Origin: Kushneria marisflavi
GTDB taxonomy: Bacteria > Pseudomonadota > Gammaproteobacteria > Pseudomonadales > Halomonadaceae
NCBI RefSeq assembly: GCF_002157205.1
Contig: NZ_CP021358.1
Location: 806,001-870,000 of the forward strand
Length of the DNA: 64,000 bases
Direction: 5' to 3'
A program made the position numbers and the translations under genes. Position 1 is the first letter of the stretch, and the number at the start of each line of letters is the position of its first letter. The notes below the pieces were generated by a model that ran no database searches, had not been told where the DNA came from, and saw nothing but the letters and a program-made list of their open reading frames with translations. Of this stretch, positions 8,052-19,766 are shown in pieces.

Positions 8052-9719
8052 TCATTGACGTACCCGCCCGTTCGCTGCCTCTGCAGCGCCGTTGGCAGGA
8101 TGATAGGGATAGCTGACCTCGATCAGCGTGCCCTGCCCGGGCGATGAATAAAGCGACAGGCTGCCCTCGACGGCATCGACCTGTTGGCGGACCAGAAAGA
8201 GCCCCAGACCGCGGCGCTCTCCCTTGCTGGAAACGCCGTGTTCAAAGATCTCCGTCTGGCGCTCGAGCTCGATACCATCGCCATTGTCCTGAATCTGCAG
8301 CGAAAGCGTGCGCGATTCCAGTGCCATGTGAATGGCGACACAGGGGTCATTGCAGGCATCCAGCGCTTCAAAGGCGTTCTCCAGCAGATTGCCGATGATA
8401 CTGACCAGCGCGTGCACCGTGGCACCGTCGCTGGCCTGAGGGATGGGCGTTTCTGCCTCGATGCTCAGCGTGATGCCCTTCTCCCGGGCCTCACTCTGCT
8501 TGCCGATCAGAAAACCCGCCAGCACTGGCTCACGAACACGCTCGACGATCGACTCCGATACCGCATGACGGTAGTCGACCAGCTCCTGCAGGTAGTTTCT
8601 CAGTGCGGGTAGATCCTCAAGCTGGGCCAGCCCCAGAATGACATGCAGCTTGTTCTTGAACTCATGCGTGGTCGCTCGAAGCGCTTCGGCGTAACGCCGC
8701 ACACCGGTCAGCTCTTCGGCCAGCGCCTGCATCTCATGGCTGTCACGAAAGGTCATGACCGCCCCGACCAGCCGTCCATCGGCCTGCATCGGCTGATAGT
8801 TGCCCAGAAAGGACTGCCCGCCCAGCTGCATGCGACGATTGATCATGGGCCGGTCACTGAGGACCTGATGCTCGCCGCCACTGGGAGGCAGCAGCACCTC
8901 GAGTCTCTCGCCCTGTCGGATTCTGGGCGCATTGAGATCTCCCAGCAGCGAACGCGCGGCCGGGTTGATCAACGTTACCCGGGCTTCGGCATCCACGGCG
9001 ATGACGCCTTCATGGATGGCATCCAGCGTGACACGCCGCTCGGCCACCAGACGCGCAATATCATCAGGCTCCATGCCCATCAGGCGACGGCGAATGGTAC
9101 GCGCCAGCCATGCCGAACCCAGACCGCCGATGGCGAGGATGGCCAGAAAGAGAAACAGCAGCCGCTTGTGGGAAGCGGCCCGCAGGGGAGCCAGATGAGA
9201 AAGCGTCACGCCCACCGAAACTGCACCGATGATGTCTCCCTGATCGTCGCGCACGGGCGCAAAGCCGCGAATGCTGGTACCCAATGTGCCGATGGCCAGC
9301 GAGGCATAGCGTTTGCCCTCCAGCGCCGGCCCCTCGTCGCCGCCGCGAAAATGATGACCGATCCACTCCCGGTTGGGATGAGTCAGTCGAACGCTTTGTG
9401 AATTCACGATGACGATAAAATTGACATTGAGCAGCTCACGCAGGGTTTCCATGCGTTGCTCGATGTCGGAATCCGGTGAAGGCGGTGCCTCACTGCTCAG
9501 GGCCTCGATCACCTCGTGGCTACGCGCCAGCGTGGTGGCCACGTTGACCACGCGATCCTGCTGGACACGCGTAATGCCACGCCAGAGCTGGTCACTGAAA
9601 ACGCCGTAGGCCACGACCAGTGACGCCAGGATGGTGATAAAGGCCAAAAGTGCTGCCAGAGTATTCAGACGCACCGGCGACTTGCGCGGCCAGGGATATT
9701 CATTCACGTTTTGAGGCAT
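8052..9719 (-). CDS. CitA/DcuS-type sensor histidine kinase
   Basis: 555 residues from ATG 9719, which follows AGGACAGGAC; a longer frame to 9869 has no support. TM1 is at ~18-42, a periplasmic PDC-type sensor at ~43-180 (including RLTHPNREWIGHHF and GAVSVGVTLSHL) and TM2 at ~186-206. A cytoplasmic PAS domain follows (~225-335), and the phospho-acceptor His lies in THEFKNKLHVILGLAQL (H352), the CitA/DcuS/DpiB signature. The ATPase part has an NLLENAFEA N-box and a GERRGLGLFLV G-box. Members sense external citrate or dicarboxylates. The ligand here is inferred from the divergent 2-HCT transporter, not read from the sequence. Confidence 0.92.
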   Translation of the reverse strand: MPQNVNEYPWPRKSPVRLNTLAALLAFITILASLVVAYGVFSDQLWRGITRVQQDRVVNVATTLARSHEVIEALSSEAPPSPDSDIEQRMETLRELLNVNFIVIVNSQSVRLTHPNREWIGHHFRGGDEGPALEGKRYASLAIGTLGTSIRGFAPVRDDQGDIIGAVSVGVTLSHLAPLRAASHKRLLFLFLAILAIGGLGSAWLARTIRRRLMGMEPDDIARLVAERRVTLDAIHEGVIAVDAEARVTLINPAARSLLGDLNAPRIRQGERLEVLLPPSGGEHQVLSDRPMINRRMQLGGQSFLGNYQPMQADGRLVGAVMTFRDSHEMQALAEELTGVRRYAEALRATTHEFKNKLHVILGLAQLEDLPALRNYLQELVDYRHAVSESIVERVREPVLAGFLIGKQSEAREKGITLSIEAETPIPQASDGATVHALVSIIGNLLENAFEALDACNDPCVAIHMALESRTLSLQIQDNGDGIELERQTEIFEHGVSSKGERRGLGLFLVRQQVDAVEGSLSLYSSPGQGTLIEVSYPYHPANGAAEAANGRVRQ

Positions 9720-10052
9720 GTCCTGTCCTGGGTCACTGCAGGGCCAATGAATGGCTGTGCGACCATTGTGCCAGAACCTGGAGACGTCACATCCTTTCCC
9801 GCATGCCACATACGACCAAGGGTCAATAAACCTTGGTGTTATTTCACAAGGTATCCATTTGTGACCCACCAGGCCGTCACGTTTTCATTAGTTTCAAAAG
9901 TCTTTTTTTAATTCACAAAGCTTGGTCATGGGCAGTGCGTCCGTAATCCTCCACCCACTGTCGGGGGTCCATATAGTTTATCGCGATGCCGCCCTGACAC
10001 CACATCTCCATTTTCCCATCCGCTTTTGATTGACACATAACAGGTCATTGCC
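9720..10052. promoter_or_regulatory. divergent promoter region with inverted repeat
   Basis: 333 bases between the kinase and transporter genes, clearly more AT-rich than its surroundings near 9815-9920. ACCTTG and CAAGGT (9830-9835 and 9847-9852) form a perfect inverted repeat centred about 120 bases upstream of the kinase start. CTTGGT-like half-sites recur just downstream (CTTGGTCATG near 9920). It is a plausible operator for the CitB-type regulator; no small gene is visible here. Confidence 0.4.
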
Positions 10053-11366
10053 ATGTCACAGTCTGATACTGCGAGGGCAGCCAGCACCCCCTCCTTCAAA
10101 ACGTCCGTTGCCTCCTGGCGCATTTTCGGACTTTCCCTGCCCCTGTTTGCCATCGCTCTGGTCGTCCTGATCGCTGCCATGATGCTGGACGCCCTTCCCA
10201 CCGGCATGATCGGCGCCCTTGCGGCCATGATGATCCTAGGGGAGCTGCTGGGCTTTATCGGCGATCGAATGCCCATCGTGAAAAGCTATCTGGGCGGAGG
10301 CGCGATCCTGGCCATTTTCGGCGCGGCGGCGCTGGTCTATCTGCAATGGCTGCCCGAAAGTGTCAGCGACAATGTCACTGATTTCATGAAAGGCGGCGGC
10401 TTTCTTAACTTCTATATCGCGGCCCTGATCACCGGCAGCATTCTGGGCATGGACTCGAAGGTGCTGGTCAAGGTCGGCACCCGCTTTGCCCTGCCGCTGC
10501 TGTGCTCGGTGCTTTTTGCAGCACTCTTTGCGATGGGCGCGGGGCTGCTGCTGGGCTTTTCTCCCCAGGACGCCGTAGTCGTCATCACCCTGCCCATCAT
10601 GGGCGGCGGCATGGGTGCAGGTGCCGTTCCGCTGAGCCAGATCTATGAGCAGCTGCTGGGTCAGCCGGCCAGCTACTACATCTCGATTCTGGTACCGGCG
10701 CTGGCGCTGGGTAACGTTTTTGCCATCATCATTGCCGGCCTGCTCAACGGACTGGGCAAGCGCGTTCCGTCGCTGACCGGCAATGGCCAGATGATGCCGG
10801 GTGTCGAAATCAACGATCACGAGACTGCGCCCGATCTGGGCAAGCTGGGCATCGGCGTTGTGGTCGCCCTGTGCTTTTACATCGGCGGTGAGATTCTGGG
10901 TACCGTGATTCCGCTGCACCCCTACGCCCTGATGATCATTCTGGTCGCTCTGGTCAAGATCAGCGGTCTGCTGCCGGAAAACATCACTGATGCGGCAGCC
11001 CAGTGGTTTCGCTTTGTGGCCAGGAACTGGACCTTTGCGCTGCTGTTCGGTATCGGCATCGCCTATACCGACCTGGGCCAGGTGATCGATGCCATCTCCA
11101 TCACCTATGTCCTGATCGTCTTCGCCGTCGTCGCTGGTGCGGCCTTCGGGGCGGGTCTGGTCGGTCGTCTGGTGGGCTTTTATCCGATCGAAGCCGCCAT
11201 CACGGCCGGACTGTGCATGGCCAACATGGGCGGTACCGGGGACGTGGCGGTGCTGTCAGCAGCCAACCGCATGCAGCTGATGCCCTTTGCGCAGATCTCT
11301 TCCCGTCTAGGGGGTGCCCTGATTCTGCTACTTTCAAGCCTGCTGGTGCCGTTGCTGTTTGCCTGA
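10053..11366 (+). CDS. 2-hydroxycarboxylate transporter (CitS/CimH family)
   Basis: 437 residues of mostly hydrophobic helices, typical of the 2-HCT family of secondary transporters that take up citrate, malate or related 2-hydroxy acids with Na+ or H+. Both family re-entrant-loop motifs are present: GGGMGAGAVPLSQIYE in the first half and ANMGGTGDVAVLSAANRM followed by QISSRLGG in the second. The GGxG motifs form the substrate and ion pathway in CitS. The two-fold inverted-repeat arrangement and total length match the family. It is divergent from a CitAB-type two-component system, which probably controls it. Substrate choice among citrate and malate cannot be read from the sequence. Confidence 0.92.
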   Translation: MSQSDTARAASTPSFKTSVASWRIFGLSLPLFAIALVVLIAAMMLDALPTGMIGALAAMMILGELLGFIGDRMPIVKSYLGGGAILAIFGAAALVYLQWLPESVSDNVTDFMKGGGFLNFYIAALITGSILGMDSKVLVKVGTRFALPLLCSVLFAALFAMGAGLLLGFSPQDAVVVITLPIMGGGMGAGAVPLSQIYEQLLGQPASYYISILVPALALGNVFAIIIAGLLNGLGKRVPSLTGNGQMMPGVEINDHETAPDLGKLGIGVVVALCFYIGGEILGTVIPLHPYALMIILVALVKISGLLPENITDAAAQWFRFVARNWTFALLFGIGIAYTDLGQVIDAISITYVLIVFAVVAGAAFGAGLVGRLVGFYPIEAAITAGLCMANMGGTGDVAVLSAANRMQLMPFAQISSRLGGALILLLSSLLVPLLFA

Positions 11367-11408
11367 ACGGCGACAGCTGTCTAACTCAGACAAGCACTGA
11401 AGACAAAA

Positions 11409-11437
11409 CGCCGCTCCCAGGAGAGCGGCGTTTTTTT
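11409..11437 (+). terminator. intrinsic terminator after the 2-HCT gene
   Basis: CGCCGCTC and GAGCGGCG form the stem around a short loop, followed by seven T, 43 bases after the transporter stop. A clear Rho-independent terminator on the plus strand. Confidence 0.92.
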
Positions 11438-11472
11438 GCGTTTCTGACCCTCAGGAGGGCGTCGCCGGTCGA

Positions 11473-13852
<2,380 letters not shown>

Positions 13853-13914
13853 TCAACATGGGTCAGCCTGCTTTGAGCGTCACACGGATGCGACAGGCGG
13901 CCCTGAAATGATCA

Positions 13915-13932
13915 GGGGGCCCGAAGGCCCCC
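13915..13932 (-). terminator. GC-rich hairpin downstream of zipA
   Basis: GGGGGCC and GGCCCCC with a 4-base loop lie 27 bases past the zipA stop and ahead of ligA. There is no real T-run, so it may only attenuate or protect the zipA mRNA end. Confidence 0.4.
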
Positions 13933-13958
13933 ATAACGCACACCAGATTAATCGGCGT

Positions 13959-15236
13959 TTAGTGCGCCTGATGATGCAGCCGCCAGCGACGCTCGAACTC
14001 ATGCACCCGTTGACGGGCAAACTCGACGGTCTGCCCGGTCATGACGCTATGATTTTCATCCTTGAGCTCGCCGCCCAAGTTGCGCACCAGCACCATGGCC
14101 GTTTCAAACATGGCTTCAAACGCCTCGCGCGAGGATTCGGCGCTGGGCATCGGCATCAGGAAGGTCACACCGGGTGTGGCTTCTTCTTCCATGTCTTCAA
14201 GATCAAAGGTGCCCGGCTTGACGACGTTTACCATCGAAAACTGCAGCGGGCTCTGGCTGGACTCGGTCTCAAAACGGTGGAAGACCCCGCGGTCATCAAG
14301 TCGAAGACCACAGGCCAGCACCAGCTGAAGCAGGTCAGGACCGTGAAAACCGTCCTCATCACGAGACATGACGCTGATCACCACGATCTCTTCGGCGTCT
14401 TTCAATGCCGTGCGTGCCGATTCTCCTTCGATCATGCCGCGCGCAGCGCGCTCGAGCACCGGATGACGCGATGCCCATCGCGCGCTGTCAAACCGTGAAT
14501 GGGAAGCAGGCATTTCCTCTTCGGGCTCGGGCTCGTAACGCGGTGCCATGTCCTCTTCACGTTCGAAATCGAACGCGTCGGGAGGCGGGTCGCGGCGATC
14601 ACCGGAAGCGAAGAGCGGGTCGTCGTCCTCAAACACCTCCTCACGATCGGCCGGGCGCTCGGTCATAGAGGGGGCCTTCTCGCGGGGAGGCTCTGCCGGG
14701 CGTGTTTTCTGACGCGGGGCGCGCTTGCCCTCACCGAACGGAAAGACAGATTTCAGACGACGGGCAAAATCATCTCGACGACGTGGCGGCAGTTCCTCCA
14801 TGTCATCGTCGTCATGGTCATATTCGCGATCCTGCGGATCATCAACCTCGCGCGAGCCGCGCCGCTCTCGGGTCTGATAGGCAGGCATATCGCGCTCGTC
14901 ATCGAAGTCCTCGTCACGGGCAGGGGCAACGTCGTCGCGCTCCCGGGCGCGATCAATATCCTCATCCCATGTGTCCATGTCGGGCTCATCGAAGCGATCG
15001 TCGAATTCGTTCTCACCCCTGGAGATGACCCGGGCGCCGCCGTTGGGCAGTTCCCAGTTCATTCGCTCCTCACGTTCGATATCCTTTGGATCACGTGCAG
15101 GCGCACTGCTGTCGATATCGCGTGAAAGGTCCATGCGCAGGCCGCGTCTTTGCCGCTGCAGGCGCCGTACACCGTCAACCAGAATGATGGCGACGAGAAC
15201 CAGCCCCAGGATAATGAGCCACTCTCTCAATTCCAT
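13959..15236 (-). CDS. zipA: cell division protein ZipA
   Basis: 425 residues from ATG 15236 (MELREWLIILGLVLVAIILVD); the frame extends further upstream but that part is not ZipA-like. One N-terminal membrane helix (~5-22) anchors the protein with the rest in the cytoplasm. A long charged, low-complexity linker rich in Asp, Glu and Arg (~30-290) follows. The C-terminal ~130 residues form the FtsZ-binding ZipA domain (EIVVISVMSRDEDGFHGPDLLQLVLACGL pattern, ending with a conserved helix FARQRVHEFERRW). ZipA tethers FtsZ to the inner membrane at the division site. The smc-zipA-ligA order on one strand is common in gammaproteobacteria. Confidence 0.93.
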   Translation of the reverse strand: MELREWLIILGLVLVAIILVDGVRRLQRQRRGLRMDLSRDIDSSAPARDPKDIEREERMNWELPNGGARVISRGENEFDDRFDEPDMDTWDEDIDRARERDDVAPARDEDFDDERDMPAYQTRERRGSREVDDPQDREYDHDDDDMEELPPRRRDDFARRLKSVFPFGEGKRAPRQKTRPAEPPREKAPSMTERPADREEVFEDDDPLFASGDRRDPPPDAFDFEREEDMAPRYEPEPEEEMPASHSRFDSARWASRHPVLERAARGMIEGESARTALKDAEEIVVISVMSRDEDGFHGPDLLQLVLACGLRLDDRGVFHRFETESSQSPLQFSMVNVVKPGTFDLEDMEEEATPGVTFLMPMPSAESSREAFEAMFETAMVLVRNLGGELKDENHSVMTGQTVEFARQRVHEFERRWRLHHQAH

Positions 15237-15476
15237 GTAATCATGCCTGTTGTTGGCACCATGCCAGTCCTGGACATGGCGCGATCGCCTTCGAATAAAT
15301 GGACGAATGTCCTTCATGGTGTGAAAAAGGTCTTTCACATGTGAAGGTTGTCGTCCGATGACAGCAATATGACGTCAATGACACACATTGCGCAATCGCC
15401 CTTCGATTATATCCCTGCGAAACTTCCCGCCGCCAGGGCCCGGCATTCAGGGCCCCATCAGCCCCACCCCGTCACG

Positions 15477-18400
15477 TCACACTTCTACAAGCTCGGCGGC
15501 TTCTTCCACGCCTACCGAGACCAATCGGGACACGCCCGGCTCCTGCATGGTGACGCCCATCAGGCGGTCTGCTGCCTCCATGGCAATCTTGTTATGTGTA
15601 ATGTAGATAAACTGCACGTTTTGTGACATCTCGCGCACCAGTTTCGCATAACGCCCCACGTTGGCGTCATCCAGCGGCGCATCCACTTCATCGAGCATGC
15701 AAAAGGGTGCCGGATTGAGCTGGAAGATCGCAAATACCAGAGACAACGCCGTCAGCGTCTTTTCTCCGCCGGAGAGCAGATGAATGGTGCTGTTTTTCTT
15801 GCCCGGGGGCGTTGCCATGATGGCGACGCCGGTTTCCAGCAGATCATCTCCGGTCAGCGTCAGCCAGGCCGCTCCACCGCCGAAGACGCGCGGAAAGAGC
15901 TCACCCAGACGCTCGTTGACCTCTTCAAATACCTGCTTGAAGCGTGTCCGCGTTTCCTGGTCGATCTTTCTGATGGCCTGATTCAGGGTATCCAGCGCCT
16001 CGGTCAGCTCGGCATGCTGACCCTGAAGATAGTCGCGACGCTCGAGTTGCTGCTCGTATTCCTCGATGGCGGCCAGATTGATCGCGCCCAGCCGGCGAAT
16101 CTTGTCGCTGGTCGACTCAAGCGCCTCCTGACAGGCCTGCTCATTGGCACCGGCGGCCAACCCCTCCTCCAGCGCCGCGCTATCATGTCCGAGCTCAATG
16201 AGCTGCTGCTCCTGGGCTTCAGCCTTGAGCCGCAGTGCCTGAACATCCATGCGCTCTGCCTCGAGCTGTTCGCGCAGGGTCTCAAGCTCTCGCTCGTGCC
16301 CCTGACGCTTTTGCTCCAGTTCACGCATGGTGTTGCTGATGGCACTGGCCTCATCGCGGCACTCGTTGAGCAGCTGCTCCTCACGCGTGCGCTGATGCAG
16401 TGACTCATCCAGGGACTCGCGCAGCATTTCAAGCGGCTCGAGCGCTTCTTCGCGCTGCGCTTGCAGCATCTCGCGCTTTTCTTCCAGACGCGCGCGCTGA
16501 TCACCGGCACGCGCGCGCTGGCCCTCGATGCCCTGTCGTTCCGTACTCAGTCGCTGACGCTCAAGCTCCAGCGTATTGATGGCCTCGCGTGCCGGTGCCA
16601 GACGGGCGTTGACGGCTTCGCGTGCCTCGCGGGTTTCGCGGCGCGCACGCTCGAGTTGCTGACGTTGAGCATCGTTGTCCTCAACGGTCGCCAGCGCCTG
16701 ATCCCACTGTTCACGCGCCTGCTCAAGATTGAGTCGCTGCTCCTCAAGCTGTTCGCGCAGGCCCGCAATCTCCTCTTCCAGCTCGCTGTCACGACTGCGC
16801 AGATGCTCCAGACGGGTGCCAAGCTGTGACACCTCCAGCGCCAGCGTCTGGCGGCCCTGCTGTTGCTGGCGCTGATGCGCGTAGAGCGCCTCAAGCGCCT
16901 CACCATCACGCTGGCGCTGCTCGCGAAGCGCTGCGATCTGCGTCTCGTCCTCGGCAACACGTTCATCAAGCTCGCCAAGCTCCAGATCAATGCGGTCACG
17001 GCGCTGGCGATTGACCACGATGCTGCCGGTCTGCTCATCGCTGACCTGACGATGCGCCCAGTGCCGGCCCAGCCATAGCCCGGAAGGTGCGATCACGCTG
17101 TTGCCGGCCTCCAGATGTTCGCGCGCCTGCCAGGCGGCGGCATCGCTTGCGACCGTGACCACCCGTCCCAACAGCTCACTCAGGGCCTCGGCGCCGGTGA
17201 CTCTGGCTGCCAGCGTGTTAGCCCGCGGCAATGAGCCGGCACGCCCCTCTTCGAACAGGGTCAGCCTGCCCGCCGACAGCGCCTGCAGGGCAGTACGGGC
17301 GCGTGTGTCATCGGTCATGCGGGCCGCCAGCCAGGGGCCGAGCACCACATCGACCGCTGCCTCCCAGCCGGACTCGACCTGAAGGCGCTCGGCCAGTTGT
17401 GGGGCAGCGGACAGATCGAACGCGTCCAGATGGGCATCCAGCGCCTCATCGCCGCTTTCGAGCGCGGCACGAATCAGGGCGTCGAGCGAAGCGCGTTCGC
17501 CCTGCAGGGCACTGCGTCTGGCGTGATGCTCATCGCGCGAACTGCCAAGCACCTGAAGGCGGGTCTCGATGTCATCAAGGCCCTGTTTGAGCTCAAGTCG
17601 GCGCGTTTCGTCGGTCTCAAGCTCAAGATCCAGCTCGGCCAGACGCTCGGCCGCCATCTCGCGCTCTTCGACAAGTGCCGCCTGCTCGGGCAGTTCGTCT
17701 CGCTGCTTCTGGCGCTGAGCGATGCGCGCGTTGAGATCATTGATCACACCATCAAGACGCTGCACATCACTCTGGGCGCGCGCGGCGCTGCGGGTGGCGT
17801 TTTGATGCTGCTCGCTGAACCCCTCCCAGGCTTCCAGCGCGGCCTGCTCTCGCTCGGCGGCTTCCTCAAGCCCGGCCTCGACCATCTCGAAGGCTTCACG
17901 CGCGGCTTCAAGCTCGGGCGACAGGGCATCAAGGCGTGTGGTGATGTCCTGATAGCGCACCTCATCTTCACCGGCCAGACGCGCCAGATCGGTCAGGTCC
18001 CGATCGATGGCGGCAATATCGGCCTCGCTTTGCTGCTCCCGCGCTCGGGCGCTTTCAAGCTGCTGCTCCAGACGTGCGATGGCGGCACCGGTGTCATAAA
18101 AGGCGCGCTGGCGTGCATCCAGGGTTTCCGCCAGACCGTCATGCTGGCTGCGGGACTGCTCAAGGCGATTTTCACTTTCGCGCATGCCAAGCACGTTACG
18201 CTCGACGCTGTTTTCAAGCTCGCGCACCCGGGTATCACGGGTGCGCTGCTGTTCACGAAGCGCCCGAGCTCGGATGAGGGCCAGCTCGCCCTTGAGGCGA
18301 TGCTCGCGGCCTTTCAGCTCGCGGTAGCGTTTGGCGGCCTCGGCCTGACGCTTGAGGCGCTCAAGCTGCTTGTCGAGCTCTTCGCGCAGATCATCCAGAC

Positions 18401-18977
18401 GTTCGAGATTTTCGGTGGTACGCCGCATGCGATTTTCGGTTTCGCGACGACGCTCCTTGTAGCGCGAGATGCCAGCCGCCTCTTCCAGCGTGGCGCGCAG
18501 TTCTTCGGGGCGCGCCTCGACCAGTCGGGAGATCATGCCCTGACCGATGATGGCGTAGGAGCGCGGGCCGAGCCCGGTGCCCAGAAAGAGATCGGCGATG
18601 TCACGGCGGCGGCATTTCTGACCGTTGAAGAAGTACTGGGACTGCCCCTCACGAGTGACCAGCCGGCGTACGGCGATCTCGGCATATTGTGCCCAGGCCC
18701 CGCCCAGCTTGCCTTCGCGATTATCAAAGGTCAGCTCGATCGAGGCCTGACCCACCGGCTTGCGGCCGGTCGAGCCGTTGAAGATGACATCGGCCATCGA
18801 CTCGCCGCGCAGGTACTTGGCCGAAGACTCGCCCATGACCCAGCGTACGGCATCGATAACGTTGGATTTTCCACAGCCGTTGGGCCCGACAATGGCAGTC
18901 ATGTCGGTATCAAAGGGGACTGTCACCGGGTCGACAAAGGACTTGAAGCCGACCAGTTTGATCGATGTCAGGCGCAT
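15477..18977 (-). CDS. smc: chromosome partition protein SMC
   Basis: 1166 residues, the normal SMC length. The N-terminus MRLTSIKLVGFKSFVDP leads to the Walker A site GPNGCGKSNVIDAVRWVMGE. Two long coiled-coil halves flank a hinge around residues ~500-640. The C-terminal head has the ABC signature LLSGGEKTLTALSLVF and Walker B FCMLDEVDAPLDDANV. The protein dimerises and, with ScpA/ScpB, compacts and segregates the chromosome. Its presence means this lineage uses SMC rather than relying only on MukBEF. Upstream are divergent S24 and yigZ genes; zipA follows on the same strand after a 240-base gap. Confidence 0.97.
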   Translation of the reverse strand: MRLTSIKLVGFKSFVDPVTVPFDTDMTAIVGPNGCGKSNVIDAVRWVMGESSAKYLRGESMADVIFNGSTGRKPVGQASIELTFDNREGKLGGAWAQYAEIAVRRLVTREGQSQYFFNGQKCRRRDIADLFLGTGLGPRSYAIIGQGMISRLVEARPEELRATLEEAAGISRYKERRRETENRMRRTTENLERLDDLREELDKQLERLKRQAEAAKRYRELKGREHRLKGELALIRARALREQQRTRDTRVRELENSVERNVLGMRESENRLEQSRSQHDGLAETLDARQRAFYDTGAAIARLEQQLESARAREQQSEADIAAIDRDLTDLARLAGEDEVRYQDITTRLDALSPELEAAREAFEMVEAGLEEAAEREQAALEAWEGFSEQHQNATRSAARAQSDVQRLDGVINDLNARIAQRQKQRDELPEQAALVEEREMAAERLAELDLELETDETRRLELKQGLDDIETRLQVLGSSRDEHHARRSALQGERASLDALIRAALESGDEALDAHLDAFDLSAAPQLAERLQVESGWEAAVDVVLGPWLAARMTDDTRARTALQALSAGRLTLFEEGRAGSLPRANTLAARVTGAEALSELLGRVVTVASDAAAWQAREHLEAGNSVIAPSGLWLGRHWAHRQVSDEQTGSIVVNRQRRDRIDLELGELDERVAEDETQIAALREQRQRDGEALEALYAHQRQQQQGRQTLALEVSQLGTRLEHLRSRDSELEEEIAGLREQLEEQRLNLEQAREQWDQALATVEDNDAQRQQLERARRETREAREAVNARLAPAREAINTLELERQRLSTERQGIEGQRARAGDQRARLEEKREMLQAQREEALEPLEMLRESLDESLHQRTREEQLLNECRDEASAISNTMRELEQKRQGHERELETLREQLEAERMDVQALRLKAEAQEQQLIELGHDSAALEEGLAAGANEQACQEALESTSDKIRRLGAINLAAIEEYEQQLERRDYLQGQHAELTEALDTLNQAIRKIDQETRTRFKQVFEEVNERLGELFPRVFGGGAAWLTLTGDDLLETGVAIMATPPGKKNSTIHLLSGGEKTLTALSLVFAIFQLNPAPFCMLDEVDAPLDDANVGRYAKLVREMSQNVQFIYITHNKIAMEAADRLMGVTMQEPGVSRLVSVGVEEAAELVEV

Positions 18978-19136
18978 TCCAGTGGAGGACTCCGGGAACA
19001 GGTCAATCGGCGGGCGCCGGGCGGCGACAGACTGGCGTCGCAGGCACCGGACAGCGCCGCGGCAAAGCGCGCCACTCTACTACGATTGGCGCGCTTTCTC
19101 CATGTCAATGACTACCGCCACCGTATGGTTTCGGTT

Positions 19137-19149
19137 ACCTTTGAAAGGT
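19137..19149. promoter_or_regulatory. short inverted repeat upstream of S24 gene
   Basis: ACCTTT and AAAGGT around a single central G, in the 298-base divergent region between smc and the S24 gene. No LexA-type CTG-N10-CAG site was seen in this region. Weak operator candidate. Confidence 0.25.
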
Positions 19150-19275
19150 TGCCCGTGACACCTTTTGCTCCGCACCCATCCGGGTGATGGTCGTGTCACG
19201 CGACGCTTGCGACGACGCATCATGTGTCGCCGGTCATGTGTCAGCCCATCGGATGCCCCTTCAGGGAGTTGCCTT

Positions 19276-19764
19276 ATGTCAGCCCATACCGAGCCACGCT
19301 TTTTGCACCGCATGCCCAACATCCCGCTGGTCGAGGATGCCTGGGAGGAGATCGATGCCAGCGAGCTGGTGGAAGTCCCTCTGCTCGGTACCGTATCGGC
19401 CGGCATGCCAATGGAAGCCTGCGCCGATGATGAAACGGTCCGCATTCCCTCACGCATGGTGCGACGCAACACCTATGCCCTGCGGGTGCGCGGTGACTCG
19501 ATGATCGACTGCAACATCCACGATGGCGACATCATCATCATCGAAAAGCTCGAGTCCGCCGAAAACGGCGAGACCGCCGTGGTGCTGATCAACAATCAGG
19601 AAGTGACACTCAAAAAGGTCTACATCGACAAGTCGGGCGTACGCCTTCAGCCGGCCAACGCCACCATGCCGCCCATCTATCTGAAAAACGACGACATTCA
19701 GGTACTGGGACTGGTCATGGGGGTGGCACGCCGTCCGGCCAATACACCGATCACTGCGGTCTGA
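19276..19764 (+). CDS. stand-alone LexA-like S24 peptidase-domain protein
   Basis: 162 residues from ATG 19276, preceded by AGGGAG; upstream sequence in the same frame has no recognisable domain. After a ~35-residue leader comes an S24 (LexA/UmuD) autoprotease domain: cleavage-site-like VSAGMP (Ala-Gly), catalytic Ser in RGDSMIDCNIHDGDIIII and catalytic Lys in NNQEVTLKKVY. The winged-helix DNA-binding domain of LexA is absent, so it is not a normal LexA repressor. The sequence around the Ser and Lys is closer to LexA than to UmuD, and no umuC is adjacent. It may be an SOS-responsive processing protein or a regulator that works through a partner (inference). Two bases separate it from the yigZ-like gene. 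Confidence 0.8.
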   Translation: MSAHTEPRFLHRMPNIPLVEDAWEEIDASELVEVPLLGTVSAGMPMEACADDETVRIPSRMVRRNTYALRVRGDSMIDCNIHDGDIIIIEKLESAENGETAVVLINNQEVTLKKVYIDKSGVRLQPANATMPPIYLKNDDIQVLGLVMGVARRPANTPITAV

Positions 19765-19766
19765 TC

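Noticed and set aside
17397..19187. 596-residue plus-strand open frame opposite smc
   Set aside because: Smc on the other strand has full domain structure; this frame is leucine/glycine-rich with no motif, a codon-bias shadow.
19276..19764. Calling this gene lexA
   Set aside because: The winged-helix DNA-binding domain is missing and nothing upstream in frame supplies it.
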